This document shows, in pieces, positions 9,006 to 17,456 of a stretch of DNA of 64,000 bases (the first letter of the stretch is position 1; each line of letters starts with the position of its first letter). The position numbers and the translations under genes are program-made. The DNA comes from JBGQOG01 sp052113705. GTDB lineage: Bacteria; Pseudomonadota; Alphaproteobacteria; Rhodobacterales; Rhodobacteraceae. The DNA lies in NCBI RefSeq assembly GCF_052113705.1, contig NZ_JBGQOG010000008.1:1-64000 (forward strand), written 5' to 3'. The notes below the pieces were generated by a model that worked only from the letters and a program-made list of their open reading frames with translations, was not told the DNA's origin and ran no database searches.

Positions 9006-9026
9006 GGGCGGCCCCTGGGGCCGCCC
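9006..9026 (-). terminator. Stem-loop between nicX and nicF
   Basis: GGGCGGCCCC and GGGGCCGCCC are perfect complements with a single central base, right after the nicX stop. No T-tract follows, so it may lower nicF transcription or stabilise the upstream message rather than end it. Confidence 0.5.
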
Positions 9027-9033
9027 GGGTGCC

Positions 9034-10065
9034 TTAGTGGCGGTCCATCTGCAGCTCTTTCACGACGATATCGCCGTCGATCACCACCGGTTCATCATCG
9101 AGGAACAGCGAGCAGCCGCGCATCGGGATATCGAGGTGACAGGGGGTATCGTTCGGCCCGCCCAGCTCGTTGTTCGGCCCGGTCGAGAACATGACGTTGC
9201 CGTAATAGCTGCGCGGCTCCATGCCCATGCCGCCGGGGAATTCGCCCGGCACGAAATTGTGCCAGCGCGCCTTGGGGTTCATCCCCCAGCCGACGTGGCT
9301 CATGCCAAAGCCGCGTTTGTCGCCAAAAGCTTCCATGTAGGATTTGACCAGCTCTGCCTCCAGCCCGCCGCGGATGTCGGTGACCCAGCCCTTTTCGATC
9401 GTATAGGTGATCGGCTCGCGCACATACATGTTCTGCGGCAACAGGATATCGCCCGGCGCCACCACGATCTGCCCGTCAACCCCGTCATCATCGCCGCCGG
9501 TAAAGACAAAGCCCGAGGGCCAGTGGTCCCAGCGGCCCGGCTCGTCGGTGCAGGCATATTCGGTGACGGTGGGATAGGTGTTCAGCTTGTAGGTGACATC
9601 GGTGCCATGCGGCGAGGTGATGCGCATCACCTTGGCGCGGGCCAGCAGTTCGCCGCCCATCTCGACCTTTTCGCGCAGCTCCTTCGTCGGCAACAGCCGC
9701 GCCAGCAGCTCCGGCGGCTCAACCGCGGTCAGGATGCGGGTGCCCGCGGCCTGAATCGCGAATTGCTCGGGCGAGAACAGCAGGAACACGCAGTCGATCA
9801 GCATGTCACAGGCCTTGAGCGCCTCGACCGCATCGGGCATCGCGGCAAGGCCGGTCTGGCCGACGGCCCAGCCATCGGTCGGCAGCGGCTGCGGCAGGCG
9901 CATGTGATACATCTTTGCCCCCAGCCGCTGACCCGCCGCCATGAAGGCATCGGCATAGTCCAGCCGGTCATGGCCCTGGGTCAGCACGATCAGCTTTTCG
10001 CCCTCATGCACGCCCGACATTTTCAGCTGATGCAGACAGATTTCGGTGAAACTTGTGTGGTCCAT
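9034..10065 (-). CDS. nicX: 2,5-dihydroxypyridine 5,6-dioxygenase (NicX)
   Basis: An iron-dependent extradiol-type dioxygenase that opens 2,5-dihydroxypyridine to N-formylmaleamate. The 343-residue protein belongs to the aminopeptidase-T-like metalloenzyme fold used by NicX, unrelated to classic extradiol dioxygenases. Expected iron ligands are His257 in MSHVGWG, and His310 and Asp312 in PCHLDIPMRG, matching the His-His-Asp set described for the Pseudomonas putida enzyme. The start at 10065 fits the family N-terminus; a longer reading would add about 33 unrelated residues. It lies between nicD and nicF on the same strand. Confidence 0.92.
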   Translation of the reverse strand: MDHTSFTEICLHQLKMSGVHEGEKLIVLTQGHDRLDYADAFMAAGQRLGAKMYHMRLPQPLPTDGWAVGQTGLAAMPDAVEALKACDMLIDCVFLLFSPEQFAIQAAGTRILTAVEPPELLARLLPTKELREKVEMGGELLARAKVMRITSPHGTDVTYKLNTYPTVTEYACTDEPGRWDHWPSGFVFTGGDDDGVDGQIVVAPGDILLPQNMYVREPITYTIEKGWVTDIRGGLEAELVKSYMEAFGDKRGFGMSHVGWGMNPKARWHNFVPGEFPGGMGMEPRSYYGNVMFSTGPNNELGGPNDTPCHLDIPMRGCSLFLDDEPVVIDGDIVVKELQMDRH

Positions 10066-10117
10066 CGTCTCATTCCCTGATGTTGGGCGCTTTCGGCCCG
10101 GGTTTTGGGGGGTGGCG

Positions 10118-10900
10118 TCAGATCTGGAAATCCATGACCGCGCCGAGGAAACCATCGAGGTCATCCCAGGGGATCATGTGACCGGCACCGGCGACGGTGC
10201 GCAGCTCGATATGCGGGGCAAGGCTTTGAAGTTCGGCGATATCCCCGGCTTGAATCACCGGTGCGCCCCCGGCCACGACCAAGCGCATCGGCAGCGTGAT
10301 CTGCGGCAGATCGGCATGGATATCGTCGGTGTGAAAGCCGTCATAGGCGGTTTTGATCGCGGTATATTGGCAGGTGTGCAGCCATTCGGCGCGCAGGGCG
10401 ACCTGCTCATCGGTCCATGTCGGGCAAAAGGCCCGCATCTCGGCCGCCGAACAGCCCTTTTGCGCCAGACGGATTGAATCGCCGTACCAGGCCCAGCCCG
10501 GCGGATAGGCCCGCCGCCCCGGCCCGCTGACCGGCGGGTCGAGCAGGATCAGCCCGGCAAAGGGCTCGGGGTTCTTGCGCGCGGCCCGGATCGCGGTGCG
10601 CGCGCCCATCGAATGGCCCATCACAAAGGGTTTCGTCAGCCCGGCGGCCGCCACCAGCGCAATCGCATCCTCGGCCATCGCATCCAGCGAATAATCGAGA
10701 TCCCCCGCCTCGCTGAGGCCGCGCCCGCGGACATCCAGCACATGCACGTCAAACCGCTCGGCCAGCCGTTCGGCAACAAAGCCCCAGGTGATGGCCGGAG
10801 AGGTGATCCCCGGGATCAGCAACAGCTGCGGCCCCGGTCCGGGATAATGCAGCAGGTGCTGGCGGATGCCGTTGGCATGGACGTGGTAACCGCGGGTCAT
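10118..10900 (-). CDS. nicD: N-formylmaleamate deformylase (NicD)
   Basis: An alpha/beta hydrolase that splits N-formylmaleamate into maleamate and formate. The 260-residue protein shows the nucleophile elbow GHSMG with Ser97, Asp121 in LLLDPP-like context (ILLDPPVSG) and His241 in AGAGHMIP. This is the same triad spacing reported for NicD, whose Asp follows strand 5 rather than strand 7. The start at 10900 is preferred over 10915 because AAGGGA lies seven to eight bases upstream. Only 11 bases separate it from nicE. Confidence 0.9.
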   Translation of the reverse strand: MTRGYHVHANGIRQHLLHYPGPGPQLLLIPGITSPAITWGFVAERLAERFDVHVLDVRGRGLSEAGDLDYSLDAMAEDAIALVAAAGLTKPFVMGHSMGARTAIRAARKNPEPFAGLILLDPPVSGPGRRAYPPGWAWYGDSIRLAQKGCSAAEMRAFCPTWTDEQVALRAEWLHTCQYTAIKTAYDGFHTDDIHADLPQITLPMRLVVAGGAPVIQAGDIAELQSLAPHIELRTVAGAGHMIPWDDLDGFLGAVMDFQI

Positions 10901-10911
10901 GGCAAATCCCT

Positions 10912-11661
10912 TCAATAAGCGCCGGACAGCAAGGTGCCGCCGCCCGGAACGCGGGTGTCGAGATCAAGTGCCTTCAACATCGACCAGGTGGTGGCGATGG
11001 CGGCGGTCAGCACCGGCTTGCCCGATTGCGCCTCAACCACCGACACGGCGGGCAGCGAGGGCATCTGCACGCAGGCCGAGAGCACGATCACATCCGCCTC
11101 GGCCGTGTTCATCCCGGCGACAATCGCGGGCAGGTTCATCGGGTCATGCGCGGCAACCGCCAGATTGTCCTGAATTTCCAGCGCGCGGTAATCCACTACC
11201 TCGAAACCCTCATTGCGGATGTAATCCACCACCATCTCGGTCAGCGGCTTCATATAGGGGGCGACGATGGCGATCTTCTTCGCGCCCATCGCCTTCAGCC
11301 CTTCCACCAGCGCGCCCGCCGAGGTCACCACCGGGGCTGCGGCATCATTGTCCCGCGTGACGCCCTGCAACCGCTCGGCCGAGACCGCGTGATAGCCATG
11401 CCCCATCGACATGATGGCGACGAGGCAGGCATAGCCCAGCACATCCACCTTGGCGTCGGAGAGTTCCAGCGCGCAGCGGTCCGAGGCGGCATCCATCGCG
11501 GCCAGCTCTTCCTTGGTCACATGTTTCATCCGCATCCGCGAGGAATGGAAGGTGAAGCGCTCGGGCGCCACCATCTCGCGGGCTCTCAACAGCGCCGGGA
11601 TTTCGGTTTCCATGGTGACATTCGAGCTGGGGACGATTTGGCCGATGCGGAAGTTTTTCAT
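10912..11661 (-). CDS. nicE: Maleate cis-trans isomerase (NicE)
   Basis: Converts maleate to fumarate, the last step of the pathway. It is a 249-residue member of the Asp/Glu racemase superfamily with the two catalytic cysteines in the expected contexts: Cys79 in GYACLVAIM and Cys197 in SACVQMPSL. ATG 11661 gives the family length; the frame upstream to 11784 is leader. It is the first gene of the operon nicEDXF. A palindrome at 11728-11743 lies just upstream and is probably the operator. Confidence 0.92.
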   Translation of the reverse strand: MKNFRIGQIVPSSNVTMETEIPALLRAREMVAPERFTFHSSRMRMKHVTKEELAAMDAASDRCALELSDAKVDVLGYACLVAIMSMGHGYHAVSAERLQGVTRDNDAAAPVVTSAGALVEGLKAMGAKKIAIVAPYMKPLTEMVVDYIRNEGFEVVDYRALEIQDNLAVAAHDPMNLPAIVAGMNTAEADVIVLSACVQMPSLPAVSVVEAQSGKPVLTAAIATTWSMLKALDLDTRVPGGGTLLSGAY

Positions 11662-11727
11662 TTGGCGACTCTTCGTTGCATGTTTTCCAAGGCTAATTTC
11701 ATCATCTGAATAATTACAAGAAAAATG

Positions 11728-11743
11728 TGTGTATGCATACGAA
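11728..11743. promoter_or_regulatory. Palindromic operator candidate upstream of nicE
   Basis: TGTGTATGCATACGAA, whose centre is the perfect palindrome GTATGCATAC. It is one of several sites in the nic cluster that fit TTTGTATGCATACAAA. It lies about 70 bases before the nicE start, where a repressor would block the promoter. Inference: site for the NicR- or NicS-like regulator. Confidence 0.6.
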
Positions 11744-11789
11744 TTTTCCGCTGGCCTGCTACGGCCTGCCAAAAATTCGGGCATCGTGA

Positions 11790-12488
11790 TTATGCGATGG
11801 GAGCTTGCATGCCAGCGGCCAGAAACCGCACCAGATGATCCAGCATCAGCGTCTCGCCCAGATCCGCGACATGGCCGTCGGTCAGATCTCCGAGGCGGCC
11901 GAGGTCATTGAGCATGAACAGATAGGTCCCCACCAAAAACGCCATGCGGATGGAGATGATGTCGCGCGGAATCTGTGGCAGGGCCGCATGCAGGGCGTCG
12001 ATATAGCGGCGGACCTGCGGGTCATAGACTTCACGGCGCAGGCGCAGGGCATGTTCCTCGGGTTCCGCATGCAGGCGCGCCTGCAGCTGCACAAAGGCCG
12101 CGCCACCCGCACTGCTGTATTTCATATCCCATTGCGGCTTGAGATAGGCCTGCAGGATCGCCTCGACTTTCGGCGCGGGATCCACTGCCAGCAGCTCTTG
12201 CAGCAGGGTCTGGCGATGCTGCGCCAGGATGGTGCCGCGCCGCCGGAAGACTTCGTCGAACAGATCTTGTTTGGCGCCGAAATAATAGCGGATCAGCGCC
12301 TGATTGACCCCGGCGCGGGCGGCGATGTCGCGCATGCGCGCACCATTATAGCCCGCCCCGGCAAAGGCCCGCTCGGCATGATCCAGAATGCTGTCGCGCA
12401 GGTCACCGCCGTCTTTGGGGCGGCCGGGGCCGCGGCGTCCGGCTTGGGCCTCCTGCGGGCGGATCGCGTCGGGGTCTGGCTGGGACAT
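11790..12488 (-). CDS. nicS: TetR-family regulator, NicS-like
   Basis: The 232-residue protein has an N-terminal TetR helix-turn-helix (ILDHAERAFAGAGYNGARMR then AARAGVNQALIRYYFGAKQ) and a helical effector domain. In Pseudomonas putida NicS is a TetR repressor of the nicAB genes that responds to nicotinate and 6-hydroxynicotinate. Position between nicE and the nicR-like gene supports the same job here, but orthology rests on context only. Start 12488 (ATG) is chosen; GTG at 12527 is an alternative. The gene could be co-transcribed with nicR, whose stop lies about 100 bases upstream. Confidence 0.7.
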   Translation of the reverse strand: MSQPDPDAIRPQEAQAGRRGPGRPKDGGDLRDSILDHAERAFAGAGYNGARMRDIAARAGVNQALIRYYFGAKQDLFDEVFRRRGTILAQHRQTLLQELLAVDPAPKVEAILQAYLKPQWDMKYSSAGGAAFVQLQARLHAEPEEHALRLRREVYDPQVRRYIDALHAALPQIPRDIISIRMAFLVGTYLFMLNDLGRLGDLTDGHVADLGETLMLDHLVRFLAAGMQAPIA

Positions 12489-12590
12489 GTCCGGGGTGAC
12501 TTTCGGGGCCTGGCGTTTGAGTGGCACGGGCAGCCTGTGCGGGGGGCGTCCTCACTGCACGGCATCAACATGCGGGCAGGGGGCCAACAT

Positions 12591-13025
12591 TCAGCAGAGT
12601 TTTTGCAGCAGCCCGATCAGCGTCTCGCGTTCATCAGCGCTCAGCGGCGCCAGAGTCTCTTCGGTGATCTTCTTCACCTGCGGCAAGGCCTCCGCCAGGA
12701 GGGCGCGCCCGGCTTCGGTGGTGGACAGCATATAGCGGCGGCGGTCGACCTGATCGGGCGCGCTGTGGATCAGCCCGCGCGCCAGCAGCCGCGAAATGAC
12801 GCCTTTGGTTGTTGCCGCATCCATCGCCACCATCCGCCCCAGTGCATTCTGCGACACCGGCCCCGGCTCGGTCGCCAGCCGGTAGAGGGTGGAAAACTGC
12901 ATCGAGGTCAGCCCGCCGACGATATGTTCACTGAAGATCGTCATGTGGCGCTGATAGGCCTTGCGCAGGATGAAGCCGACTTGCTCATCCAGCAGATAGT
13001 CTGCATCTTCGGTCAACGGCGTCAT
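12591..13025 (-). CDS. nicR: MarR-family regulator, NicR-like
   Basis: A 144-residue winged-helix MarR protein: EHIVGGLTSMQFSTLYRLA, GPVSQNALGRMVAMDAATTK, and the wing SAPDQVDRRRYMLSTTEAG. NicR of Pseudomonas putida is a MarR repressor of the lower nic operon released by 6-hydroxynicotinate. The start at 13025 has AGGAG eight bases upstream; the frame open to 13238 runs through promoter sequence and is rejected as coding. It diverges from nicA, sharing a 292-base region that holds two operator-like sites. Confidence 0.78.
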   Translation of the reverse strand: MTPLTEDADYLLDEQVGFILRKAYQRHMTIFSEHIVGGLTSMQFSTLYRLATEPGPVSQNALGRMVAMDAATTKGVISRLLARGLIHSAPDQVDRRRYMLSTTEAGRALLAEALPQVKKITEETLAPLSADERETLIGLLQKLC

Positions 13026-13150
13026 GGTTCTGCTCCTGCTCGGCACCAAAAAAGCACCATCGCGCGGCAAAAGCGATGTTCCCGTCGCGCAAGTTGCGCC
13101 GAAATCGCGCATCCGGGCCGCGTGGTCAATGCATCGGGGCCGAAAAGTCG

Positions 13151-13166
13151 TTTGTATGCCTATTTT
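13151..13166. promoter_or_regulatory. Operator-like half-site in nicR-nicA region
   Basis: TTTGTATGCCTATTTT. The left half matches the cluster consensus TTTGTATG exactly; the right half is weak. It lies nearer nicR, in the divergent promoter region. Confidence 0.4.
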
Positions 13167-13251
13167 TTTGGCAAGCAGCCGCGCAAAGCCGCGATGGCCG
13201 GTGGCTCGGCGCGGATTGGTGACAGAAAAATGCTGCATTCAAGACAAATCA

Positions 13252-13267
13252 TTTGTGTGCATCCAAG
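13252..13267. promoter_or_regulatory. Operator-like palindrome upstream of nicA
   Basis: TTTGTGTGCATCCAAG agrees with the cluster consensus at most positions and overlaps another small palindrome, ACAAATCATTTGT, at 13244-13256. It lies some 50 bases before nicA, a typical repressor position. Confidence 0.5.
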
Positions 13268-13317
13268 TTTGACGCTCTCCTGAGCGCGACCGCGTAACAA
13301 AAGCAGGCAGCCTTCTG

Positions 13318-13818
13318 ATGAGTCACCGTTTCACGCTCAACGATCATCCCGTCGATCTGACGCCCGATCCGCACCGGACGCTGCTGGATGTGCTGCGGCA
13401 TGATCTGGGCATGAACGGGCCGAAATACGGCTGCGGGTTGGCGCAATGCGGAGCCTGTACCGTGCTGGTGGACGGGGTTCCGGCGCGCGCATGCGTGCTG
13501 CGCGCGGCGCGGGTTGCCGATCGGCGGGTGACGACGCTGGAGGGGCTGGCGGATCCCGAAACCGGGGCGCTGCATCCGGTGCAACAGGGATTTGTTGAGG
13601 CACAGGGCGCGCAATGCGGCTATTGCCTGAATGGGATGGTGATGACCGCCGTGGCATTGCTTGAGCGCAATCCGGCACCTTCCGAGGCCGAGATCCGGGC
13701 GGGTTTGCGCGACAACCTCTGCCGCTGTGGCACGCATCAGGAAATCATCGCCTCGGTCCGGCGTGCGGCCGAGATTATGGCCTGCAAACCTGCCTCTGAC
13801 GCGGGGGCCCGGCCATGA
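13318..13818 (+). CDS. nicA: Nicotinate hydroxylase small subunit (NicA), 2Fe-2S protein
   Basis: Carries the two 2Fe-2S clusters of nicotinate hydroxylase, which makes 6-hydroxynicotinate. The 166-residue protein has C39, C44, C47 and C59 (GCGLAQCGACTV) for the first cluster and C100, C103, C135 and C137 (QCGYCLNG, NLCRCGTHQ) for the second. Its stop overlaps the nicB start by four bases, so the two subunits are translationally coupled. Paired with a large subunit bearing c-type haems, as in NicAB of Pseudomonas putida, which passes electrons to the respiratory chain rather than to NAD. Confidence 0.92.
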   Translation: MSHRFTLNDHPVDLTPDPHRTLLDVLRHDLGMNGPKYGCGLAQCGACTVLVDGVPARACVLRAARVADRRVTTLEGLADPETGALHPVQQGFVEAQGAQCGYCLNGMVMTAVALLERNPAPSEAEIRAGLRDNLCRCGTHQEIIASVRRAAEIMACKPASDAGARP

Positions 13819-16800
13819 CGGACCTCCGCGATGGCATTCTCTCGATCTATGAAGAGCCGCAGGGCGAACGGCGGGTCTATCTGCAGATCCGCGCCGGGGC
13901 AGGGGTCACCGTTTTTAACGGCCATGTGGATCTGGGGACCGGGATCGAGACCGCGCTGGCGCAGATTGTCGCGGAAGAGCTGGATCTGCCGCTGGATCTG
14001 GTGCGCGTGGTGCTGGGCGATACCGCCCGCACCCCGGATCAGGGGCCGACCATCGCCTCAGAAACCATCCAGATCACCGCGATTCCCCTCCGGCTTGCAG
14101 CGGCCCAGGCGCGGCATTTCTTGTTGGGGCGCGCCGCGCGGCGGCTGAATGCACCCGAGGAAGGAGTGCAGCTGGTTGAGGGGCGGGTGCTGTGGAAAGA
14201 TACCTCCGTTGGCCTGCTGGAGATGGTCGAAGGGCTGGATCTGGCCATGCGGCTTGACCGTGAGGTGCCGCTGAAACCGCCAAGCGCCTATCGGATTGTC
14301 GGCACCCCGGTGGGGCGGCGCGATCTGCCGCAAAAGGTGACCGCCAATTTCAGCTATATCCACGATCTGCACATTGACGGCATGCTGCATGGCCATGTGA
14401 TCCGCCCGCCCTATGCCGGGCGCGACAGCGGCGATTTCATCGGTTGCTCGCTGATCGGCTATGATGAGGCTGCGGTGGCGGGCATGGCGGGCCTGGTTGC
14501 CATCGTGCGCGCGGGGGATTTTCTGGGCGTGGTGGCCGAAGCGCCGCATCAGGCACAACAGATTGCTGAGGCGCTGCCGGTGCATTGGCGGATGCCGCCG
14601 CCGCTGCCGGATATGGCCGATCTGCGGCACAGTCTGAAACAGCAGCCCTCAACGCCCCGCGTTCTGGATGTCGGCGGCGATTTTCAGGCGGGTCTTGCTG
14701 CCTGTTCGGTGAAGCTGCAGCGGACCTATCTCTGGCCCTATCACGAGCATGGCTCGATCGGCCCCTCCTGTGCGGTGGCCGACTGGAACAACGGCCAGCC
14801 GGTCATCTGGAGCGGCACGCAGAACCCGCATATGCTGCGCGGTGATCTGGCGCAGCTGGTGGATCTGCCCGCCGAACGGCTGGAGGTGCGGCGGTTGCAG
14901 GCAGCGGGCTGCTATGGCCGCAACTGCGCCGATGATGTCTGTGGTGATGCTTTGCTGATGTCGCGGGTGGTCGGGCGGCCGGTGCGGGTGCAACTCACTC
15001 GGGCGCAGGAACATCTGTGGGAGCCGAAAGGGGCGGCGCAGCTGATGGAGGTCGAGGGCGGCCTTTCCGCCTCGGGCGATATCGGGGCCTATAGCATCGA
15101 CAGCTGGTATCCGTCGAACCGCGGCCCCAATCTGGCGTTGCTGCTGACCGGGCGGATCTCGCCCGAGCCGCGGCCCTCGGATATGGGCGACCGCACGATC
15201 ATTCCGCCCTACCGGATCCCGCATAAGCGCATCACCGTGCATGATATGGCCCCCATGGTGCGGGCGGCCTGGATGCGGGGGGTGTCGGCGCTGCCCAACA
15301 CCTTCGCGCATGAGAGTTTCGTGGATGAGCTGGCGGATGCGGCGGGCGAAGATCCGGTGGCCTTCCGTCTGCGGCATATGGATGATCCGCGCATGGCCGA
15401 TCTGATGCAGCGCACCGCGGATGAGGCGGGCTGGGAGGCGCGCAGCGGTCCCCGGCTTCGGCGCGAGGGGCGGATGGCTTACGGGCAGGGCTTTGCCTTC
15501 GCCACCTATGTGCATGGCAGCTTTCCCGGCACCGCCGCCGCCTCTGCCGCCTGGGTGTGCGATGTGGCGGTGGATACCGAAACCGGTGAGGTGACCCTGA
15601 GCCGGGTGTTTGTCGGCCAGGATCAGGGGTTGGTGATCAACCCCGAAGGCGTGCGCGCGCAGATCCATGGCAATGTGATCCAGACCGCCAGCCGCACCCT
15701 GCTGGAAGAGGTCAGCTTCGATCAGATCACCCCCACCGCGAAAAGCTGGGCCAGCTATCCGATCCAGAGTTTTGAAGCCGTGCCCGCCATTCGCAGCATG
15801 CTGATCGAGCGGCCCGACGCCCCGGCCCTCGGGGTGGGCGAAAGCGCGGCGGTTCCGGCTGCCGCCGCGATTGCCAATGCGATTTTTGATGCAACGGGGG
15901 TGCGGCTGCGCGAGGCCCCGTTCACCCCGGAAAAACTGCGCCGCGCCCTGCTGGAGCGGGAAGAAACCTCGGCGCCGCGGTCCCTCGCGGCGCCGGAGCG
16001 CAGCGCAGCGGGCTGGCGCGCACGGCTTAGCCTCGGGCCCCGCTGCGCGCGGGCGGCCACGGCCTTGGGCGGCGTGCTGACCCTCGGCGCGGTGGCGCTG
16101 CCGTTTCATGCGGCAATCCCGCCCAGTCCGGCTCCGGCAGCGGCCAGCTTTTCGGCCGAGATCCTTGCGCGCGGCCGCAGCGTCTTCGCGGCGGGCGATT
16201 GCGCGGTCTGCCACACGGCCGAGGGCGGCATTCCGAATGCGGGCGGGCGGGCGATGGAAACCCCGTTTGGCGTGGTTTATTCGACCAATCTGACGCCTGA
16301 TGCGGAAACCGGGCTGGGGCAATGGTCGTTCGCGGCCTTTGAGCGCGCCATGCGGCAGGGCGTCAGCCGCGACGGCAAGAACCTCTATCCGGTCTTTCCC
16401 TATACCGCCTTTGCCAAGATCGACGCCGAGGACATGTTCGCGCTTTATGCCTATCTGCAAACCCTGCCGCCGGTGAAGGCCGAGACGCCGCGCGCGACGA
16501 TGCTGGCGCCGGTAAATCTGCGGCCGGTGAATGCGGTCTGGAACGCGATGTTCCACGATCCGGCCCCCTTTGCACCCACACCGACGCAATCGGCAGAGTG
16601 GAACCGCGGCAAATATCTGGTCGAAGCGGCGGGGCATTGCAGCGCCTGCCACAGTCCGCGCAATCTGATGGGGGCCGAGAAAACCGGCGCTTCTGCCTAC
16701 GCGGGGGCGATGGTCGATGGCTGGTGGGCGCCCGCTTTGGCCGGGCCGGATGTGGCGGGGCGCGGCTGGGACGCAGAGGGGCTTTTTGCCTATCTGCGTC

Positions 16801-17282
16801 AGGGTCATGCGCCGGGCATCGCCAGCGCTTCGGGTCCGATGGGCGAAGTGATCGACAGCCTGACCGCGCTGCCCGATGCCGATATCCGCGCGATGTCGGT
16901 CTATCTGGCGGATCTCGCTGCCGCGAAACCTGCCCCCGTCGCAGAGGCGCCAACGCCGGTTACCACCGTGCCCTTGCCGGGGCCGGGGTCACGCCTCTTC
17001 CGCGCCGCCTGCGCAAGCTGCCATGAGCCGGGACTGCCCGGCGCGCTGACCGCCGCCCAGCTGCCGCTGGAGCGTTCGGTGGCACTGCGGGCCCCCACGC
17101 CCGAGGCACTGCGCACAGTGATCCGCGAGGGGATCGAAGCTCCGCTCACGCTGCCCCTGCGTGACATGCCGGGCTTTGCCAACGAGCTGAGCGAATCACA
17201 AATCGACCAGCTGGCGCAATATCTGCGCGCCCGCTACGCCGCCGATCTGCCGCAATGGAGCGGGCTTGGCACTGCGCCATAA
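13815..17282 (+). CDS. nicB: Nicotinate hydroxylase large subunit (NicB) with three c-type haem domains
   Basis: An 1155-residue fusion. Residues 1 to about 720 form the molybdopterin domains, with the catalytic Glu676 in GVGESAAVPAAA. A single hydrophobic segment near 745-765 (GGVLTLGAVALPFHAAI) joins them to a C-terminal cytochrome part with three CXXCH motifs: C796-H800 (CAVCH), C942-H946 (CSACH) and C1066-H1070 (CASCH). This matches NicB, in which water-derived oxygen is added to nicotinate and electrons leave through the haems. The haem domains require export or membrane topology that places them outside, which is unresolved for this family. The layout is what separates it from the iorB-like protein at 3800-5977. 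Confidence 0.93.
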   Translation: MTDLRDGILSIYEEPQGERRVYLQIRAGAGVTVFNGHVDLGTGIETALAQIVAEELDLPLDLVRVVLGDTARTPDQGPTIASETIQITAIPLRLAAAQARHFLLGRAARRLNAPEEGVQLVEGRVLWKDTSVGLLEMVEGLDLAMRLDREVPLKPPSAYRIVGTPVGRRDLPQKVTANFSYIHDLHIDGMLHGHVIRPPYAGRDSGDFIGCSLIGYDEAAVAGMAGLVAIVRAGDFLGVVAEAPHQAQQIAEALPVHWRMPPPLPDMADLRHSLKQQPSTPRVLDVGGDFQAGLAACSVKLQRTYLWPYHEHGSIGPSCAVADWNNGQPVIWSGTQNPHMLRGDLAQLVDLPAERLEVRRLQAAGCYGRNCADDVCGDALLMSRVVGRPVRVQLTRAQEHLWEPKGAAQLMEVEGGLSASGDIGAYSIDSWYPSNRGPNLALLLTGRISPEPRPSDMGDRTIIPPYRIPHKRITVHDMAPMVRAAWMRGVSALPNTFAHESFVDELADAAGEDPVAFRLRHMDDPRMADLMQRTADEAGWEARSGPRLRREGRMAYGQGFAFATYVHGSFPGTAAASAAWVCDVAVDTETGEVTLSRVFVGQDQGLVINPEGVRAQIHGNVIQTASRTLLEEVSFDQITPTAKSWASYPIQSFEAVPAIRSMLIERPDAPALGVGESAAVPAAAAIANAIFDATGVRLREAPFTPEKLRRALLEREETSAPRSLAAPERSAAGWRARLSLGPRCARAATALGGVLTLGAVALPFHAAIPPSPAPAAASFSAEILARGRSVFAAGDCAVCHTAEGGIPNAGGRAMETPFGVVYSTNLTPDAETGLGQWSFAAFERAMRQGVSRDGKNLYPVFPYTAFAKIDAEDMFALYAYLQTLPPVKAETPRATMLAPVNLRPVNAVWNAMFHDPAPFAPTPTQSAEWNRGKYLVEAAGHCSACHSPRNLMGAEKTGASAYAGAMVDGWWAPALAGPDVAGRGWDAEGLFAYLRQGHAPGIASASGPMGEVIDSLTALPDADIRAMSVYLADLAAAKPAPVAEAPTPVTTVPLPGPGSRLFRAACASCHEPGLPGALTAAQLPLERSVALRAPTPEALRTVIREGIEAPLTLPLRDMPGFANELSESQIDQLAQYLRARYAADLPQWSGLGTAP

Positions 17283-17286
17283 ATTG

Positions 17287-17302
17287 TTTGTACAGATATG
17301 AG
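17287..17302. promoter_or_regulatory. Weak operator-like site after nicB
   Basis: TTTGTACAGATATGAG matches the left half of the cluster consensus. It lies in the 174-base gap between nicB and nicC, upstream of the stronger site at 17407-17422. Confidence 0.3.
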
Positions 17303-17406
17303 TAATTTTTGTGCAAATCTCTCCAGCTTCGCCGCAAACCAGAGTCTCAGATGTGTTTTTCAGGCCCGGAGCCATGGCAGAGCGCAAAAAAACATCGCCG
17401 GAATTT

Positions 17407-17422
17407 TTTGTTCGTATACAAA
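17407..17422. promoter_or_regulatory. Palindromic operator candidate upstream of nicC
   Basis: TTTGTTCGTATACAAA is TTTGT and ACAAA around a six-base centre, and matches the right half (ATACAAA) of the cluster consensus. It lies about 35 bases before nicC, implying that nicC has its own regulated promoter. Confidence 0.55.
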
Positions 17423-17456
17423 TGAAATATCCAGATAACAGACGAGGAAGACTCCC

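Noticed and set aside
11805..13283. 492-residue plus-strand frame over nicS and nicR
   Set aside because: Covers two minus-strand regulators with canonical helix-turn-helix motifs and runs through their promoters.
14649..16808. 719-residue open frame on the minus strand opposite nicB
   Set aside because: It is the complement of a gene with clear molybdopterin and haem motifs; its own sequence is rich in Arg, His and Pro and has no family signature.
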